This document shows, one piece after another, positions 17,712 through 25,372 of a stretch of DNA of 64,000 bases. Position 1 is the stretch's first letter. Each line of letters starts with the position of its first letter. The stretch is taken from NCBI GenBank assembly GCA_963758025.1, contig CAVWUA010000026.1, forward strand, positions 83,063 through 147,062, in the 5' to 3' direction. The notes beneath the pieces were generated by a model. That model saw only the letters and a list, made by a program, of their open reading frames with translations. It searched no databases and was not told the origin of the DNA. The DNA comes from CAVWUA01 sp963758025. Lineage in GTDB: Bacteria; Planctomycetota; Planctomycetia; Isosphaerales; Isosphaeraceae. The translations under genes were made by a program, and so were the position numbers.

Positions 17712-17727
17712 TGGCACAACGATTGCG
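17712..17727 (+). promoter_or_regulatory. sigma-54 promoter for the three-gene operon at 17793
   Basis: The plus strand reads TGGCAC-AACGA-TTGCG, an exact match to TGGCAC-N5-TTGC, 66 bp before the GTG start. Confidence 0.78.
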
Positions 17728-17792
17728 ATGGTCTTCCCCGTCATTGAGCGAATCACTGGGAAAAGACCGAGAGCCCCGGACGGAGACCGATC

Positions 17793-18311
17793 GTGGCGGA
17801 AGCCCCTCAAGACGTGGAACAGATCCGTCGGCAGATGGCCCAGATCCGCATGGAGCTACACCAGGATATGCAAGGTGTGGTGCGGGGGACCGAAGCGGCC
17901 ACGAACTGGCAATACTACGTGCGGCACTATCCCTGGCCCAGTCTGGCTCTGGCGCTGGCGGTCGGCTATTTGATCGTGCCGCGTCGTCATCGTTCGGTCC
18001 ATGAGGTTGCTGAAGAAGCGGCCGAGGAAGCGACGGCCGCCGTCCGCCAGACGCCTCGAAAAAAACAGGCGGCGCCCAGGGCCGACGGCGAGACCGTGCA
18101 GGAGAAAAAGAAGAAGGCGGGCCTCATGGGGATCGTCTTCGGCTTCCTCGGTCCCATCGTTCTGCGGGCCGCGCAAAGCTATGCCGCGCAATACGTGGAA
18201 AACTTTATCGCGACGCAAGGCATTCTCGGTCCGGATGTGATGGCCGGCTCCGGCGGTCCACCACCCAGCGGGCCGGGAGGCGGCCGGGCGGGTACGTCTC
18301 GTCCATCCTGA
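17793..18311 (+). CDS. membrane protein with DUF3618/YqjD-like N-terminus
   Basis: A 172-residue protein. Residues 8-40 form a helix (VEQIRRQMAQIRMELHQDMQ) like the DUF3618 lead segment. The anchor YPWPSLALALAVGYLIVPRR follows at about 51-70. A charged linker rich in Ala, Glu and Lys is followed by a second hydrophobic stretch (LMGIVFGFLGPIVLRAA) and a Gly/Pro-rich tail. Start is GTG 17793. It is the first gene of a plus-strand operon with the ElaB-like and YqjE-like genes, a layout resembling E. coli yqjD-yqjE. Function unknown. Confidence 0.72.
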   Translation: MAEAPQDVEQIRRQMAQIRMELHQDMQGVVRGTEAATNWQYYVRHYPWPSLALALAVGYLIVPRRHRSVHEVAEEAAEEATAAVRQTPRKKQAAPRADGETVQEKKKKAGLMGIVFGFLGPIVLRAAQSYAAQYVENFIATQGILGPDVMAGSGGPPPSGPGGGRAGTSRPS

Positions 18312-18344
18312 GTTCCATCGACGACACAAAAGGGTCCCATAGAG

Positions 18345-18557
18345 ATGATTGATCGCATTCCAGGTCTTGAGGGTGGTTTTGGCCCTCAGACCGAACAACT
18401 CAAAGAAAAGGCGCTCGACTTCTCGGCGGTCGCTCGCGAGCGATTTGCCCAGGGAAGTCAGATGGTTCGGGACTACACGCAAAATGAACCCACGCGGGCT
18501 TTAGGTATCGCGCTGGGGATGGGAGTCCTTCTGGGATGGCTGATCAAGCGAAGATGA
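18345..18557 (+). CDS. short ElaB/YqjD-type tail-anchored protein
   Basis: A 70-residue protein with an amphipathic helix (TEQLKEKALDFSAVARERFA) and the C-terminal anchor NEPTRALGIALGMGVLLGWL ending in IKRR. This matches the conserved C-terminus of ElaB/YqjD. It lies 33 bp after the preceding gene, and its stop overlaps the start of the YqjE-like gene in an ATGA junction, so all three are probably one operon. Confidence 0.8.
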   Translation: MIDRIPGLEGGFGPQTEQLKEKALDFSAVARERFAQGSQMVRDYTQNEPTRALGIALGMGVLLGWLIKRR

Positions 18558-19045
18558 GTCAAGCATATGAGCCCCAGTGGAACGGTGGGTCGCGGGTTCA
18601 CGTCAACGCACCCCTGATCGAGGGCGTGGTCGGCAATATCGCCGAATTCGGGCACGACCTGACGACCCTGGCGGAGCTTCAGGCGAAGCTGGCCGTTCAC
18701 GACATGCAGGAGTCGGCTCGCAAGGTGGCGGTGCCGGCGGTCGTGCTCGCCGTGGCAACGGTGCTCATTCTGAGCAGTGTGCCGGTCGTCTTGATCGGGA
18801 TTGCCTGGCTCATTGCCCCCTTGTTGAAAAGCAGCTTCGGCTTGGTCAACCCGCAGGGTTGGGCTCTGGTGATTGTCGCCCTGGTGACCATGCTCCTGGC
18901 GGGCATCCTGGCCCTGTTCTTTGGCTCACGGGCCTCCCATAGTTTTGAGTCGTTCCAGCGCTCCCGTGAGGAACTGACCCGCAACCTCAACTGGATCAAG
19001 ACCGTGCTGACGCACAGCGGTCGGTACACAACCAAGCGTCGTTGA
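18554..19045 (+). CDS. YqjE / phage-holin-3_6 family (DUF1469) membrane protein
   Basis: A 163-residue protein with an N-terminal amphipathic part (GNIAEFGHDLTTLAELQAKL) and two strong membrane segments (VAVPAVVLAVATVLILSSVP and ALVIVALVTMLLAGILALFF), the layout of the DUF1469/YqjE family. Despite the holin-like family name, members are chromosomal and are not known to lyse cells. I prefer ATG 18554 (ATGA overlap with the upstream stop); an ATG at 18536 is possible. Two hairpins follow at 19065-19205. Confidence 0.8.
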   Translation: MSQAYEPQWNGGSRVHVNAPLIEGVVGNIAEFGHDLTTLAELQAKLAVHDMQESARKVAVPAVVLAVATVLILSSVPVVLIGIAWLIAPLLKSSFGLVNPQGWALVIVALVTMLLAGILALFFGSRASHSFESFQRSREELTRNLNWIKTVLTHSGRYTTKRR

Positions 19046-19064
19046 GACTCTCTCTGGATCACGT

Positions 19065-19126
19065 GAAACGGCACGAGTGGTGTCTCGGGGAGTTGAGCTG
19101 ATCCCCGACACCGCTCGTGCCGTTTC
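19065..19126. terminator. hairpin terminator after the YqjE-like operon
   Basis: Long arms starting GAAACGGCACGAG and ending with the complement CTCGTGCCGTTTC, with TCGGGGA/TCCCCGA inside, form a stable stem just past the operon. Confidence 0.72.
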
Positions 19127-19132
19127 CCTATA

Positions 19133-19205
19133 ACAAAAGGCCCATTCCAGATTTCAGAACCTCAAAGAAGGAAAGTCCTTCTGGAATCTGGTATGGGCCT
19201 TTTGT
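19133..19205. repeat. palindromic intergenic element, possible terminator
   Basis: Arms ACAAAAGGCCCATTCCAGATT at 19133 and its near-complement ending at 19205 (one mismatch). The loop region TCAAAGAAGGAAAGTCCTTCTGGAATC resembles that of the elements at 2071 and 26194. It lies between convergent genes and ends in TTTTGT, so it may also terminate transcription. Confidence 0.7.
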
Positions 19206-19232
19206 CACACGCCAGTCCGTAAGGTCCGTCAA

Positions 19233-19667
19233 TCAAGGCCGCTCAACGACTTCCGTCACGGTCTGCCCGAGCTTCTGATCCTTGATCTTCGGAGCGACAT
19301 CGGCCCAGCCGATGATGCCCAGGATCTGCTCCTTCTCGTCGAGCACCATGAGACGTCGCACGCCTTTATCGCCGAACATCTCGCAGACCGTTTCGAGAGA
19401 GGCGCCGGGTGGTACGGAAACGACCCCCTCGGTCATGATGTCGGAAATCGGGCGAGCCTGAAGGTCTTCATATTCGGCCAGGGCCAGCGCGACATCACGA
19501 TCCGTTACCATGCCGACCGGCTTGCCGTCCCGGATGATCGGCACGGCGCCACAATCGGCGTCTCGGAAGATCATCACGGCTTCCAGCACCGTGCTCTGCG
19601 GCGCGCACGTCCGTACGTCGGTTGTCATGACGTCGGCGGCCGTCAATTTCGCGGAATTATCAGCCAT
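19233..19667 (-). CDS. CBS-domain pair protein
   Basis: A 144-residue protein made of two CBS domains: VMTTDVRTCAPQSTVLEAVMI with VPIIRDGKPVGMVTDRDVAL, then IMTEGVVSVPPGASLETVCE with RRLMVLDEKEQILGIIG. Such stand-alone pairs bind adenine nucleotides and regulate partners; the partner is unknown. I chose ATG 19667; the longer reading from 19778 runs over the promoter region with no family-like sequence. The gene lies downstream of the sigma-54 activator on the same strand but has its own sigma-54 site at 19805-19820. Confidence 0.88.
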   Translation of the reverse strand: MADNSAKLTAADVMTTDVRTCAPQSTVLEAVMIFRDADCGAVPIIRDGKPVGMVTDRDVALALAEYEDLQARPISDIMTEGVVSVPPGASLETVCEMFGDKGVRRLMVLDEKEQILGIIGWADVAPKIKDQKLGQTVTEVVERP

Positions 19668-19804
19668 CGGCGATGGGACTCCGGGAGGTTCAGCGGCACG
19701 CGTCGGCACACTCCGGCCGACGCCTTTCGCGGCCAGGCGCGCGACCGAATGCCGGAACCCCCGGCACCCGGTCAGCATCGCTCACCGCGCTCTATTTCAA
19801 GATG

Positions 19805-19820
19805 AGCAACTGTCGGGCCA
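19805..19820 (-). promoter_or_regulatory. sigma-54 promoter for the CBS gene
   Basis: The minus strand reads TGGCCCG-ACAG-TTGCT with exact spacing, about 138 bp before the CBS start and 32 bp after the end of the activator gene. Confidence 0.68.
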
Positions 19821-19851
19821 AGTCCCATCCGCGCTTCGGCCACGCGTCGGC

Positions 19852-21243
19852 TCACGACGCCTTGAAGGGGAACTTGTCGATCTCGTACTGGCTGATCTTT
19901 CCCGAGACACTCCGGCGTGACAGCCCGCACAGCTCGGCGCAGCGGCCGACGTTTCCCCGACTCTTCTCCAGGGCCTTGGTGATGTACTCCCGCTCAATCT
20001 GCTCGGTCGCCTGTTTCAGGTAGAACGGCAAGGGGTGCTTCAGGTCGACCTCGAACCGCGGCTTCTCCTCGTTCGTTGATCCGACGACCTTGGGAGGGAG
20101 GTTTTCCACGGCGATCGTGTCACCGACCGTCGTCACCGCCGCGCGCTCGATGGCGTTCTCCAGCTCGCGGATATTTCCCGGCCACTTGTAGGCGAGCATC
20201 CGATCCATCGCGTCGGGCGCGACCTTCTTCGGGGCCTCGTCGGGCCGGGCGTACTTGTTCAGAAAGTGCGTGATCAACAACGGAATGTCCTCCGGACGCT
20301 CCCGTAACGGAGGCAGTTCAATCTTGATCACGTTGAGCCGATAGAACAGGTCCTCGCGGAACCGGCTCTCCTTGACCTCCTTCTCCAGGCTCTTGTTCGT
20401 CGCGGTCACGACGCGGAGATCCACGTCGATCGACTCGTGCCCGCCCACCCGCTCGAACCGCTTCTCCTGCAAGACCCGGAGGAGCTTGGCCTGCATCGCG
20501 GCGGAGACGTCGCCGATCTCATCGAGAAAGATCGTTCCCTTGTCGGCCAGTTCAAAACGCCCCTTGCGCCGGGCGTCGGCCGAGGTGAAGGCCCCCTTCT
20601 CATGCCCGAACAATTCACTTTCGAGCAGGTTTTCCGGCAAGGCCGCGCAATTGACGGCCACCAGGTTGCCGCGCTCCTCGCTCGCGTAATGGATGGCCTT
20701 GGCGATGAGTTCCTTGCCCGTGCCCGTCTCCCCCTCGATCAGGACCGTGCTCTTCGTGCCGGCGATGTGCCGCACCAGCTCGAAGATCTCGTGCATCCGG
20801 GGGTTCTTGCTGATGATGTTGTGGAACGAGTAATTTTCCTTCAATTGCTGCCGCAGTTGCAGCACCTCGTCCTGCAAGGCCCGTTTCCTCAAGGCCCGAT
20901 CCATGACCAGCTTCAGATAGGTCGGGTCGATCGGCTTGGTCAGAAAGTCATACGCCCCCAGCCGCATGGCCTCGACCACCCGGTCGATGGAGCCGAAAGC
21001 CGTCGTCACGATCGTCGTGACCAGAAGCCGTTGCTGTGCGATCTCGCGGATCAGATCCATGCCGCCCATGCCTGGCATGCGGAGGTCCGTGATCAGGACG
21101 CTGTAATCCTCATGGTTCAGCGCGGAAAGTGCCTCCTGGCCGCTCGATACCACGTCCACATTCAACTCATCCGACTCAAGCAATTTGCGAAGCTGCGTGC
21201 TGCTATAGGAATCGTCATCGACGATCAGAAGTTTCCGTAGCAT
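19852..21243 (-). CDS. sigma-54-dependent response regulator (NtrC family)
   Basis: A 463-residue activator with three domains. The receiver (1-120) has D10/D11, the phospho-acceptor D53 in ITDLRMPG, and K103. The AAA+ domain (about 140-375) has Walker A GETGTGKE at 171-178 and Walker B GTIFLDEIGD at 236-245. The loop that contacts sigma-54, normally GAFTGA, reads GAFTSA at 217-222. The C-terminal Fis-type helix-turn-helix is RGNVGRCAELCGLSRRSVSG. Start ATG 21243. It sits amid genes with sigma-54 promoters, so it is probably their activator; a weaker site lies upstream of it. The soluble histidine kinase at 22043 is a candidate partner. Confidence 0.93.
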   Translation of the reverse strand: MLRKLLIVDDDSYSSTQLRKLLESDELNVDVVSSGQEALSALNHEDYSVLITDLRMPGMGGMDLIREIAQQRLLVTTIVTTAFGSIDRVVEAMRLGAYDFLTKPIDPTYLKLVMDRALRKRALQDEVLQLRQQLKENYSFHNIISKNPRMHEIFELVRHIAGTKSTVLIEGETGTGKELIAKAIHYASEERGNLVAVNCAALPENLLESELFGHEKGAFTSADARRKGRFELADKGTIFLDEIGDVSAAMQAKLLRVLQEKRFERVGGHESIDVDLRVVTATNKSLEKEVKESRFREDLFYRLNVIKIELPPLRERPEDIPLLITHFLNKYARPDEAPKKVAPDAMDRMLAYKWPGNIRELENAIERAAVTTVGDTIAVENLPPKVVGSTNEEKPRFEVDLKHPLPFYLKQATEQIEREYITKALEKSRGNVGRCAELCGLSRRSVSGKISQYEIDKFPFKAS

Positions 21244-21361
21244 TCTGGCGGATCTCGACAGGGTGATCGGAAGCCAAGAGTTCAAAGGAAGCCAGGGAGC
21301 GCGTTCCGCGTCTCCCGCGTCAGTGTGCCTGACAGAACGCGCGACCCTCTGCCCGAGAATG

Positions 21362-21377
21362 GGCAAATCTGGTTCCT
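21362..21377 (-). promoter_or_regulatory. possible sigma-54 promoter for the activator gene
   Basis: The minus strand reads AGGAAC-CAGAT-TTGC with 12 nt from GG to GC, 119 bp upstream of the activator. The -24 element has A for C, so it is weaker. It would allow autoregulation. Confidence 0.38.
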
Positions 21378-21527
21378 CGATGAATTCGATTTCCTATTAT
21401 CGCCGCCGACCCCTCGTCATGACAACCCTTCACGTCAACCAACCCAGGAAATATCAGCCGAGAAATCCAACCAATTTTGGGTGATTGATTGCAATCGAAA
21501 CAAGCGGTCGAGGGATCTCTTCCCTAA

Positions 21528-21543
21528 TGGTATGGCGCTTGCA
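21528..21543 (+). promoter_or_regulatory. sigma-54 promoter for the tail-anchored protein at 21656
   Basis: The plus strand reads TGGTATG-GCGC-TTGCA; the -12 element is perfect and the spacing exact, 113 bp before the start codon. Confidence 0.68.
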
Positions 21544-21655
21544 GGCCAATCTTCCTTCCGCGAGGAGTAGAAAGGACAGGATCGGCCAGCCTTAGACTGA
21601 GAGATCGGGCGGGGCCAAGATCCGATTTGATTCCATCGTTTCCGAGGCCACCACC

Positions 21656-21856
21656 ATGATTGCTACCGCACGAACGGGTTATCCTTCGGACATGATGCGG
21701 GCTGCGCACCAGCCCCGCCCCGAGAGTGCTTTGGAATCGACAGCGCGATCGTTGCTGGATTCCTGGGAGGATTATGCCCGGGAGAATCCCGCAGCGGCGA
21801 CCTTGATGGCTCTAGGAGTCGGATTCGTCCTTGGCTGGAAGATGAAACTCTGGTGA
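21656..21856 (+). CDS. short ElaB/YqjD-type tail-anchored protein
   Basis: A 66-residue protein. An N-terminal helical part (ESALESTARSLLDSWEDYAR) is followed by the terminal anchor NPAAATLMALGVGFVLGWKM and KLW. This matches the tails at 13407, 14635 and 18345. It has its own sigma-54 promoter. Function unknown; the family in E. coli is linked to ribosome or membrane association in stationary phase. Confidence 0.78.
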   Translation: MIATARTGYPSDMMRAAHQPRPESALESTARSLLDSWEDYARENPAAATLMALGVGFVLGWKMKLW

Positions 21857-22042
21857 GTAACGGGGGCTTCTCGATCAAGGATTTCATCCGTCCCGGTCGA
21901 AGCTGAACATTCTCTCCGATCGGGACGGCACACGTCGATTGATTCAACATCTCGCTTTCTGAAGCAACAGGTCCACTGTTGACGTCCTCATACGCGTTGT
22001 TCTCTCTCCTCGTGCTCCCGTGCCGTAGAAGGATCTCCACCC

Positions 22043-22738
22043 ATGACCGCTCCGCTCGATCCGCGTCTCATGGCGCTTATCGTGCACGATCTCCGAAATC
22101 CCCTCAACGTCATCGGTCTGTCGCTCCGTATGATCGACGAGGAGCTACCGGAAGGTCACAAGGATTTACGTGAAGACGTCGAAATTCTGCGGGAGAACTT
22201 TTATCAACTGGATCGTATGCTCCATCGGCTGAGTGACTATTGTCGACAATACGAGGAGAATACGCAGCTTTATCTTACTCCGTTTAATCCTCGGCGGTTC
22301 CTGGATGAGATGGTCGAACAACAGCCCGAGCGCCCCGGCTCGAAAACGCGTACGATTCGGTTGGAGATCGCCGAGAGCTGTCCCAAGGAGGTCGAGCTCG
22401 ACCCGGGGCGGGCACGCCTGGCGATTCAGCAGGCCATCGAGAATGCTTCCGTGTCGGCAGGCGGACGGCCTATCCGCGTGGTGGCCAATGGTGGTCCCGA
22501 TCGCTGGGTCACGCGCGTTATCGTGGATGTACCACCGGAAGAGACGGTCCATCCGTTGTCGCTACGTTCCGACTCGTTTGAACGGCTGCTCGGCACGTCG
22601 AGCGAGCGTTGGGGCCTGGAACTGGCCATCACCGCGCAAATCAGCGAACGCTTCGGCGGCTCCGCCCGGCTGGACGTGATCCCCGGTCAATGCTCGGCCA
22701 TCGTGCTCGACTGGCCGGTGCGGGCGACCCAGAATTGA
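22043..22738 (+). CDS. soluble histidine kinase-like protein with degenerate ATP site
   Basis: A 231-residue protein without membrane or sensor domain. It opens with a HisKA-type H-box, LIVHDLRNPLNVIG, with His15. The ATPase part has an N-box-like QQAIENAS and a G2-like WGLELAITAQI, but the G1 motif (DxGxG) is replaced by VDVPPEE. It may be a weak kinase, a phosphatase or a phosphotransfer protein. It lies close to the sigma-54 activator on the opposite strand and is the obvious candidate partner; that is inference. Start ATG 22043, with AAGGATCTCC upstream. Confidence 0.8.
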   Translation: MTAPLDPRLMALIVHDLRNPLNVIGLSLRMIDEELPEGHKDLREDVEILRENFYQLDRMLHRLSDYCRQYEENTQLYLTPFNPRRFLDEMVEQQPERPGSKTRTIRLEIAESCPKEVELDPGRARLAIQQAIENASVSAGGRPIRVVANGGPDRWVTRVIVDVPPEETVHPLSLRSDSFERLLGTSSERWGLELAITAQISERFGGSARLDVIPGQCSAIVLDWPVRATQN

Positions 22739-22748
22739 TCCCATCGCG

Positions 22749-22764
22749 CGGTATGCCGGTTGCA
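22749..22764 (+). promoter_or_regulatory. sigma-54 promoter for the ferritin-like gene
   Basis: The plus strand reads CGGTATG-CCGG-TTGCA with exact spacing and a perfect -12 element, just after the kinase stop and about 68 bp before the next start. Confidence 0.66.
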
Positions 22765-22831
22765 TGGAACAGAACGGACGACGCGACACGAAGGGATAAA
22801 TCAAATTTTGACACAATCCGATCTGAATGGA

Positions 22832-23361
22832 ATGAGCATGTCTGGGACGATCAACCGAGAATGGATTGCCGCTGAACTCTCCAAGGGGATCGAAGCGGAA
22901 GAGAACCTCTCTGCCGAAGCCAGCGCCCGCGCCGACGCGCCACCGGACCCCGAGTTGGCGGTCCTCTACAACGAAATCGCCACCGCCGACGAGCGCCACA
23001 GAGAGATCGTCGAGGCGGTTGCCACCCGCTACGGCCACACCCCGAGCCGCAACGTCAGCGGCGGCATTGGCGAGGCACTGACCCGGCTCAAGGAGAAGGT
23101 CAGCGAGTTGGGGATCACCCCCCTGGATCGCATCAGCCACGACCTGACCTCCAAGGCCAACGCCGTGCACTGGTACACCGCCTGGATCGCCGCCTTTGAG
23201 GCCATCGGTGAGACCGAGAGCGCCCGCGAGCTGGCCGCTGTCCTGACCGAGGAAAAGGCGCACCACGACGCCCTTCAGCACGGCCTGAACCGCATGGTCG
23301 AGCGCGGGCGCAGACCGGAAAACCGGTGGGCAACGGCGAGCCGGCGAAAGCCACGAAATGA
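22832..23361 (+). CDS. ferritin-like four-helix protein (one frameshift near the end)
   Basis: About 176 residues. Ferritin-like metal motifs are spread over four helices: EAEENLSAEA, ATADERHREIVE, YTAWIAAFEAIGE and LTEEKAHHDALQHG, with paired Glu and ExxH-type residues that suggest a di-iron or related site. After MVERG the frame runs into the convergent gene. One missing G in the run at about 23305 would give ERGAQTGKPVGNGEPAKATK and a stop at 23359-23361, before a terminator hairpin. The start (22832 or 22838) is uncertain. Oxidative or metal stress is a guess. Confidence 0.68.
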
Positions 23362-23426
23362 GCCGATGGGCTCTGGCGTTCCCTCGATGTTTCGAGAGCC
23401 CAGGGCCCCAGGTGACACTCTCAAAA

Positions 23427-23467
23427 GCCCGCCGGAGGTGTGGATCTGGATCACACCCCTGGCGGGC
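23427..23467. terminator. hairpin between convergent genes
   Basis: Arms GCCCGCC-GGAGGTGTG and CACACCCCT-GGCGGGC form a GC-rich stem between the ferritin-like gene (plus) and the Gfo/Idh gene (minus). Confidence 0.68.
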
Positions 23468-23485
23468 CGATGGATTGCGCTGACC

Positions 23486-24769
23486 TCACACCTGCTCCGG
23501 CATGGTGAATGGTGAGCGATACTCACGGGTCAGCAAGGCGTTGGCCTCTTCATCCTTGCCGAAGGTCTCGGTCTTGGGATCGAAGTTCAGGGAACGGCCG
23601 AGTCGGTAGCTGACGTTGGCCAGGTGGCAGAGCGCGCTCGAGAGGTGGCCTTCGAGAATCTCGCCATTGAGATCCGAGGGCTTTCGCGAATGCACGGCCT
23701 TGACGAAGTTGTCGAAGTGGTCGCCGCCGCCGCCCCCCTTCGGGCCGGGCTCTTCCTTGTGGCCGAAGTACGAGGCCCAACTGCCACCGTTGATGACCAG
23801 GTAGCCTTCGGGACCGTAGAAGAGGTTGCCGATCTTGACCCCTTGCTCGGCGTTGGTGGGCAGGCCGCGGACCTCGAACTCCAGTTCGCAGTCGTCGTAG
23901 CGGAACGCGGAGATCTGGGTGTTGGGCGTCTGGCCGTCGTCCTCGTAGCCGAAGCGGCCACCGGTGCTCTCGATCAGCGTCGGCAGCGTGTCCTTGCCGA
24001 GGCCCCAGCGCGCGACGTCCATCTGGTGGATGCCCTGGTTGCCGATGTCGCCGTTGCCGTAGTCCCAGTTCCAGTGCCACTCATAGTGGAACCGGTTCGG
24101 GTTGAACGGCTTCTCGGGGGCGGGGCCGAGCCAGATGTTGTAGTTCACCCCCTCGGGTACCGGAGCGTCCGCCTTGTGGCCGATCGACCCTCGCGGTTTG
24201 AAGCAGAGCCCTCGGGCCAGGAAGATCTTGCCCAGCTTGCCCGAGTTCAGGAACTCGACCGCTTCCTGGACCCCTTCCATGCTGCGGCTCTGGGTGCCGG
24301 CCTGGACGATCCGGTTGTACTTGCGGGCGGCCTCGACGATCTTCCGCCCTTCGCTGACGTTGTGACTGACCGGCTTCTCGACGTACACGTCCTTGCCCGC
24401 CTGGCAGGCCCAGACGGCGGCCAGGGCGTGCCAGTGGTTTGGCGTGGCGATGGTGATGACGTCGATGTTCGGGTCATCCATCAACTGACGGAGGTCGCCG
24501 ACGAGCTTGGGCGCCTTGCCCGTCTTCTCCTCGACCCGCTTGGCCGGACCTCCGAACAGGCGGGAGTCCACGTCGCAAAGCGCCACGACGGTCGTGTCCT
24601 TGTGGTCGGAGAAGGCGGAGATGTGACTGCCACCGCGACCGCGAATTCCCACGACGGCCACGTTCAAGCGGTCGTTGGGTCCCGCGGCCCGCGCGCCCCG
24701 GCCCATGGCCAGGGCCGCCGCTCCCGATCCCGCGCTGGCCAGGAATGTCCGGCGATTGACGTCCGACAT
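23486..24769 (-). CDS. Gfo/Idh/MocA family oxidoreductase with Tat signal
   Basis: A 427-residue protein. A Tat signal peptide (NRRTFLASAGSGAAALAMG) points to export in folded form. The Rossmann part begins LNVAVVGIRGRGGSHISAF and contains the EKPVSHN block with the conserved Lys of the family. GIHQMDVARWGLG is typical of planctomycete secreted members. The family oxidises or reduces sugars and sugar derivatives with bound NAD(P); the substrate is unknown. Start ATG 24769 is set by the Tat signal. Confidence 0.92.
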   Translation of the reverse strand: MSDVNRRTFLASAGSGAAALAMGRGARAAGPNDRLNVAVVGIRGRGGSHISAFSDHKDTTVVALCDVDSRLFGGPAKRVEEKTGKAPKLVGDLRQLMDDPNIDVITIATPNHWHALAAVWACQAGKDVYVEKPVSHNVSEGRKIVEAARKYNRIVQAGTQSRSMEGVQEAVEFLNSGKLGKIFLARGLCFKPRGSIGHKADAPVPEGVNYNIWLGPAPEKPFNPNRFHYEWHWNWDYGNGDIGNQGIHQMDVARWGLGKDTLPTLIESTGGRFGYEDDGQTPNTQISAFRYDDCELEFEVRGLPTNAEQGVKIGNLFYGPEGYLVINGGSWASYFGHKEEPGPKGGGGGDHFDNFVKAVHSRKPSDLNGEILEGHLSSALCHLANVSYRLGRSLNFDPKTETFGKDEEANALLTREYRSPFTMPEQV

Positions 24770-25069
24770 GCGTACCCCCTTAATCTGCTTGAGGGATGGA
24801 AAATCTGCCTGGGATGCCGCCCCGGGCCGCGGTCGGAACCACATCCCGGATTGGGTTGATCCTAAGCCCCCCGCGCGCGCTCGTCAATCGACCGCCGGGC
24901 TTTCTCCATCATTTGTTGGTCACCGATGTTGCGCCAACCGGTCATCCTCACCGAGGCCGCCACCTGCTCTGGCGTCCGTCCACGGCTCCCGGTACCATCG
25001 GACATCCGGCCGTTTTCGCCGACGACTGCCTTGCCTTGCCCCCGCGCCGCCGCGGCAAAGGAGCGCACG

Positions 25070-25291
25070 ATGAAACCGGCGCATGCTCTGGTGCTCCGGC
25101 TGTTAGGCCCCTTGATCCAGATCCTTTGCATGATCGCGCTGTTCACGGTGCCGGTCCGGCGCTATCAGATCGTGGGCGTACCGTTGCGCGATCTGCTGTA
25201 CGGCGGCTTCGTCCTCGGCTTTCTGATGGTGATAGCGGGCCTGATGTTCGTCCGCCGACCGTCGCGGCGGGATCACGAACACGTCGAGTGA
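25070..25291 (+). CDS. two-helix membrane protein, unknown
   Basis: A 73-residue protein with two hydrophobic helices (LVLRLLGPLIQILCMIALFT and LLYGGFVLGFLMVIAGLMFV) and a basic C-terminus. AAGGAG lies about 6 nt before ATG 25070, which fixes the start. No family recognised. It is divergent from the Gfo/Idh gene and 80 bp upstream of the transporter gene, perhaps the same transcript. Confidence 0.72.
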   Translation: MKPAHALVLRLLGPLIQILCMIALFTVPVRRYQIVGVPLRDLLYGGFVLGFLMVIAGLMFVRRPSRRDHEHVE

Positions 25292-25372
25292 ACTCCCCTG
25301 CCCTCTCCGCTCCGATCCGATTCGCTTCTCGGAAACCTTCCGCCTGACCTCTTCGCGCGAGCACCATCCTCC

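Noticed and set aside
18554..19045. Phage holin and hence prophage
   Set aside because: The YqjE/DUF1469 family is chromosomal, and no other phage gene is nearby.
24912..24935. Sigma-54-like site TTGGTCACC...GTTGCGCC upstream of 25070
   Set aside because: GG-to-GC distance is 13 rather than 12.
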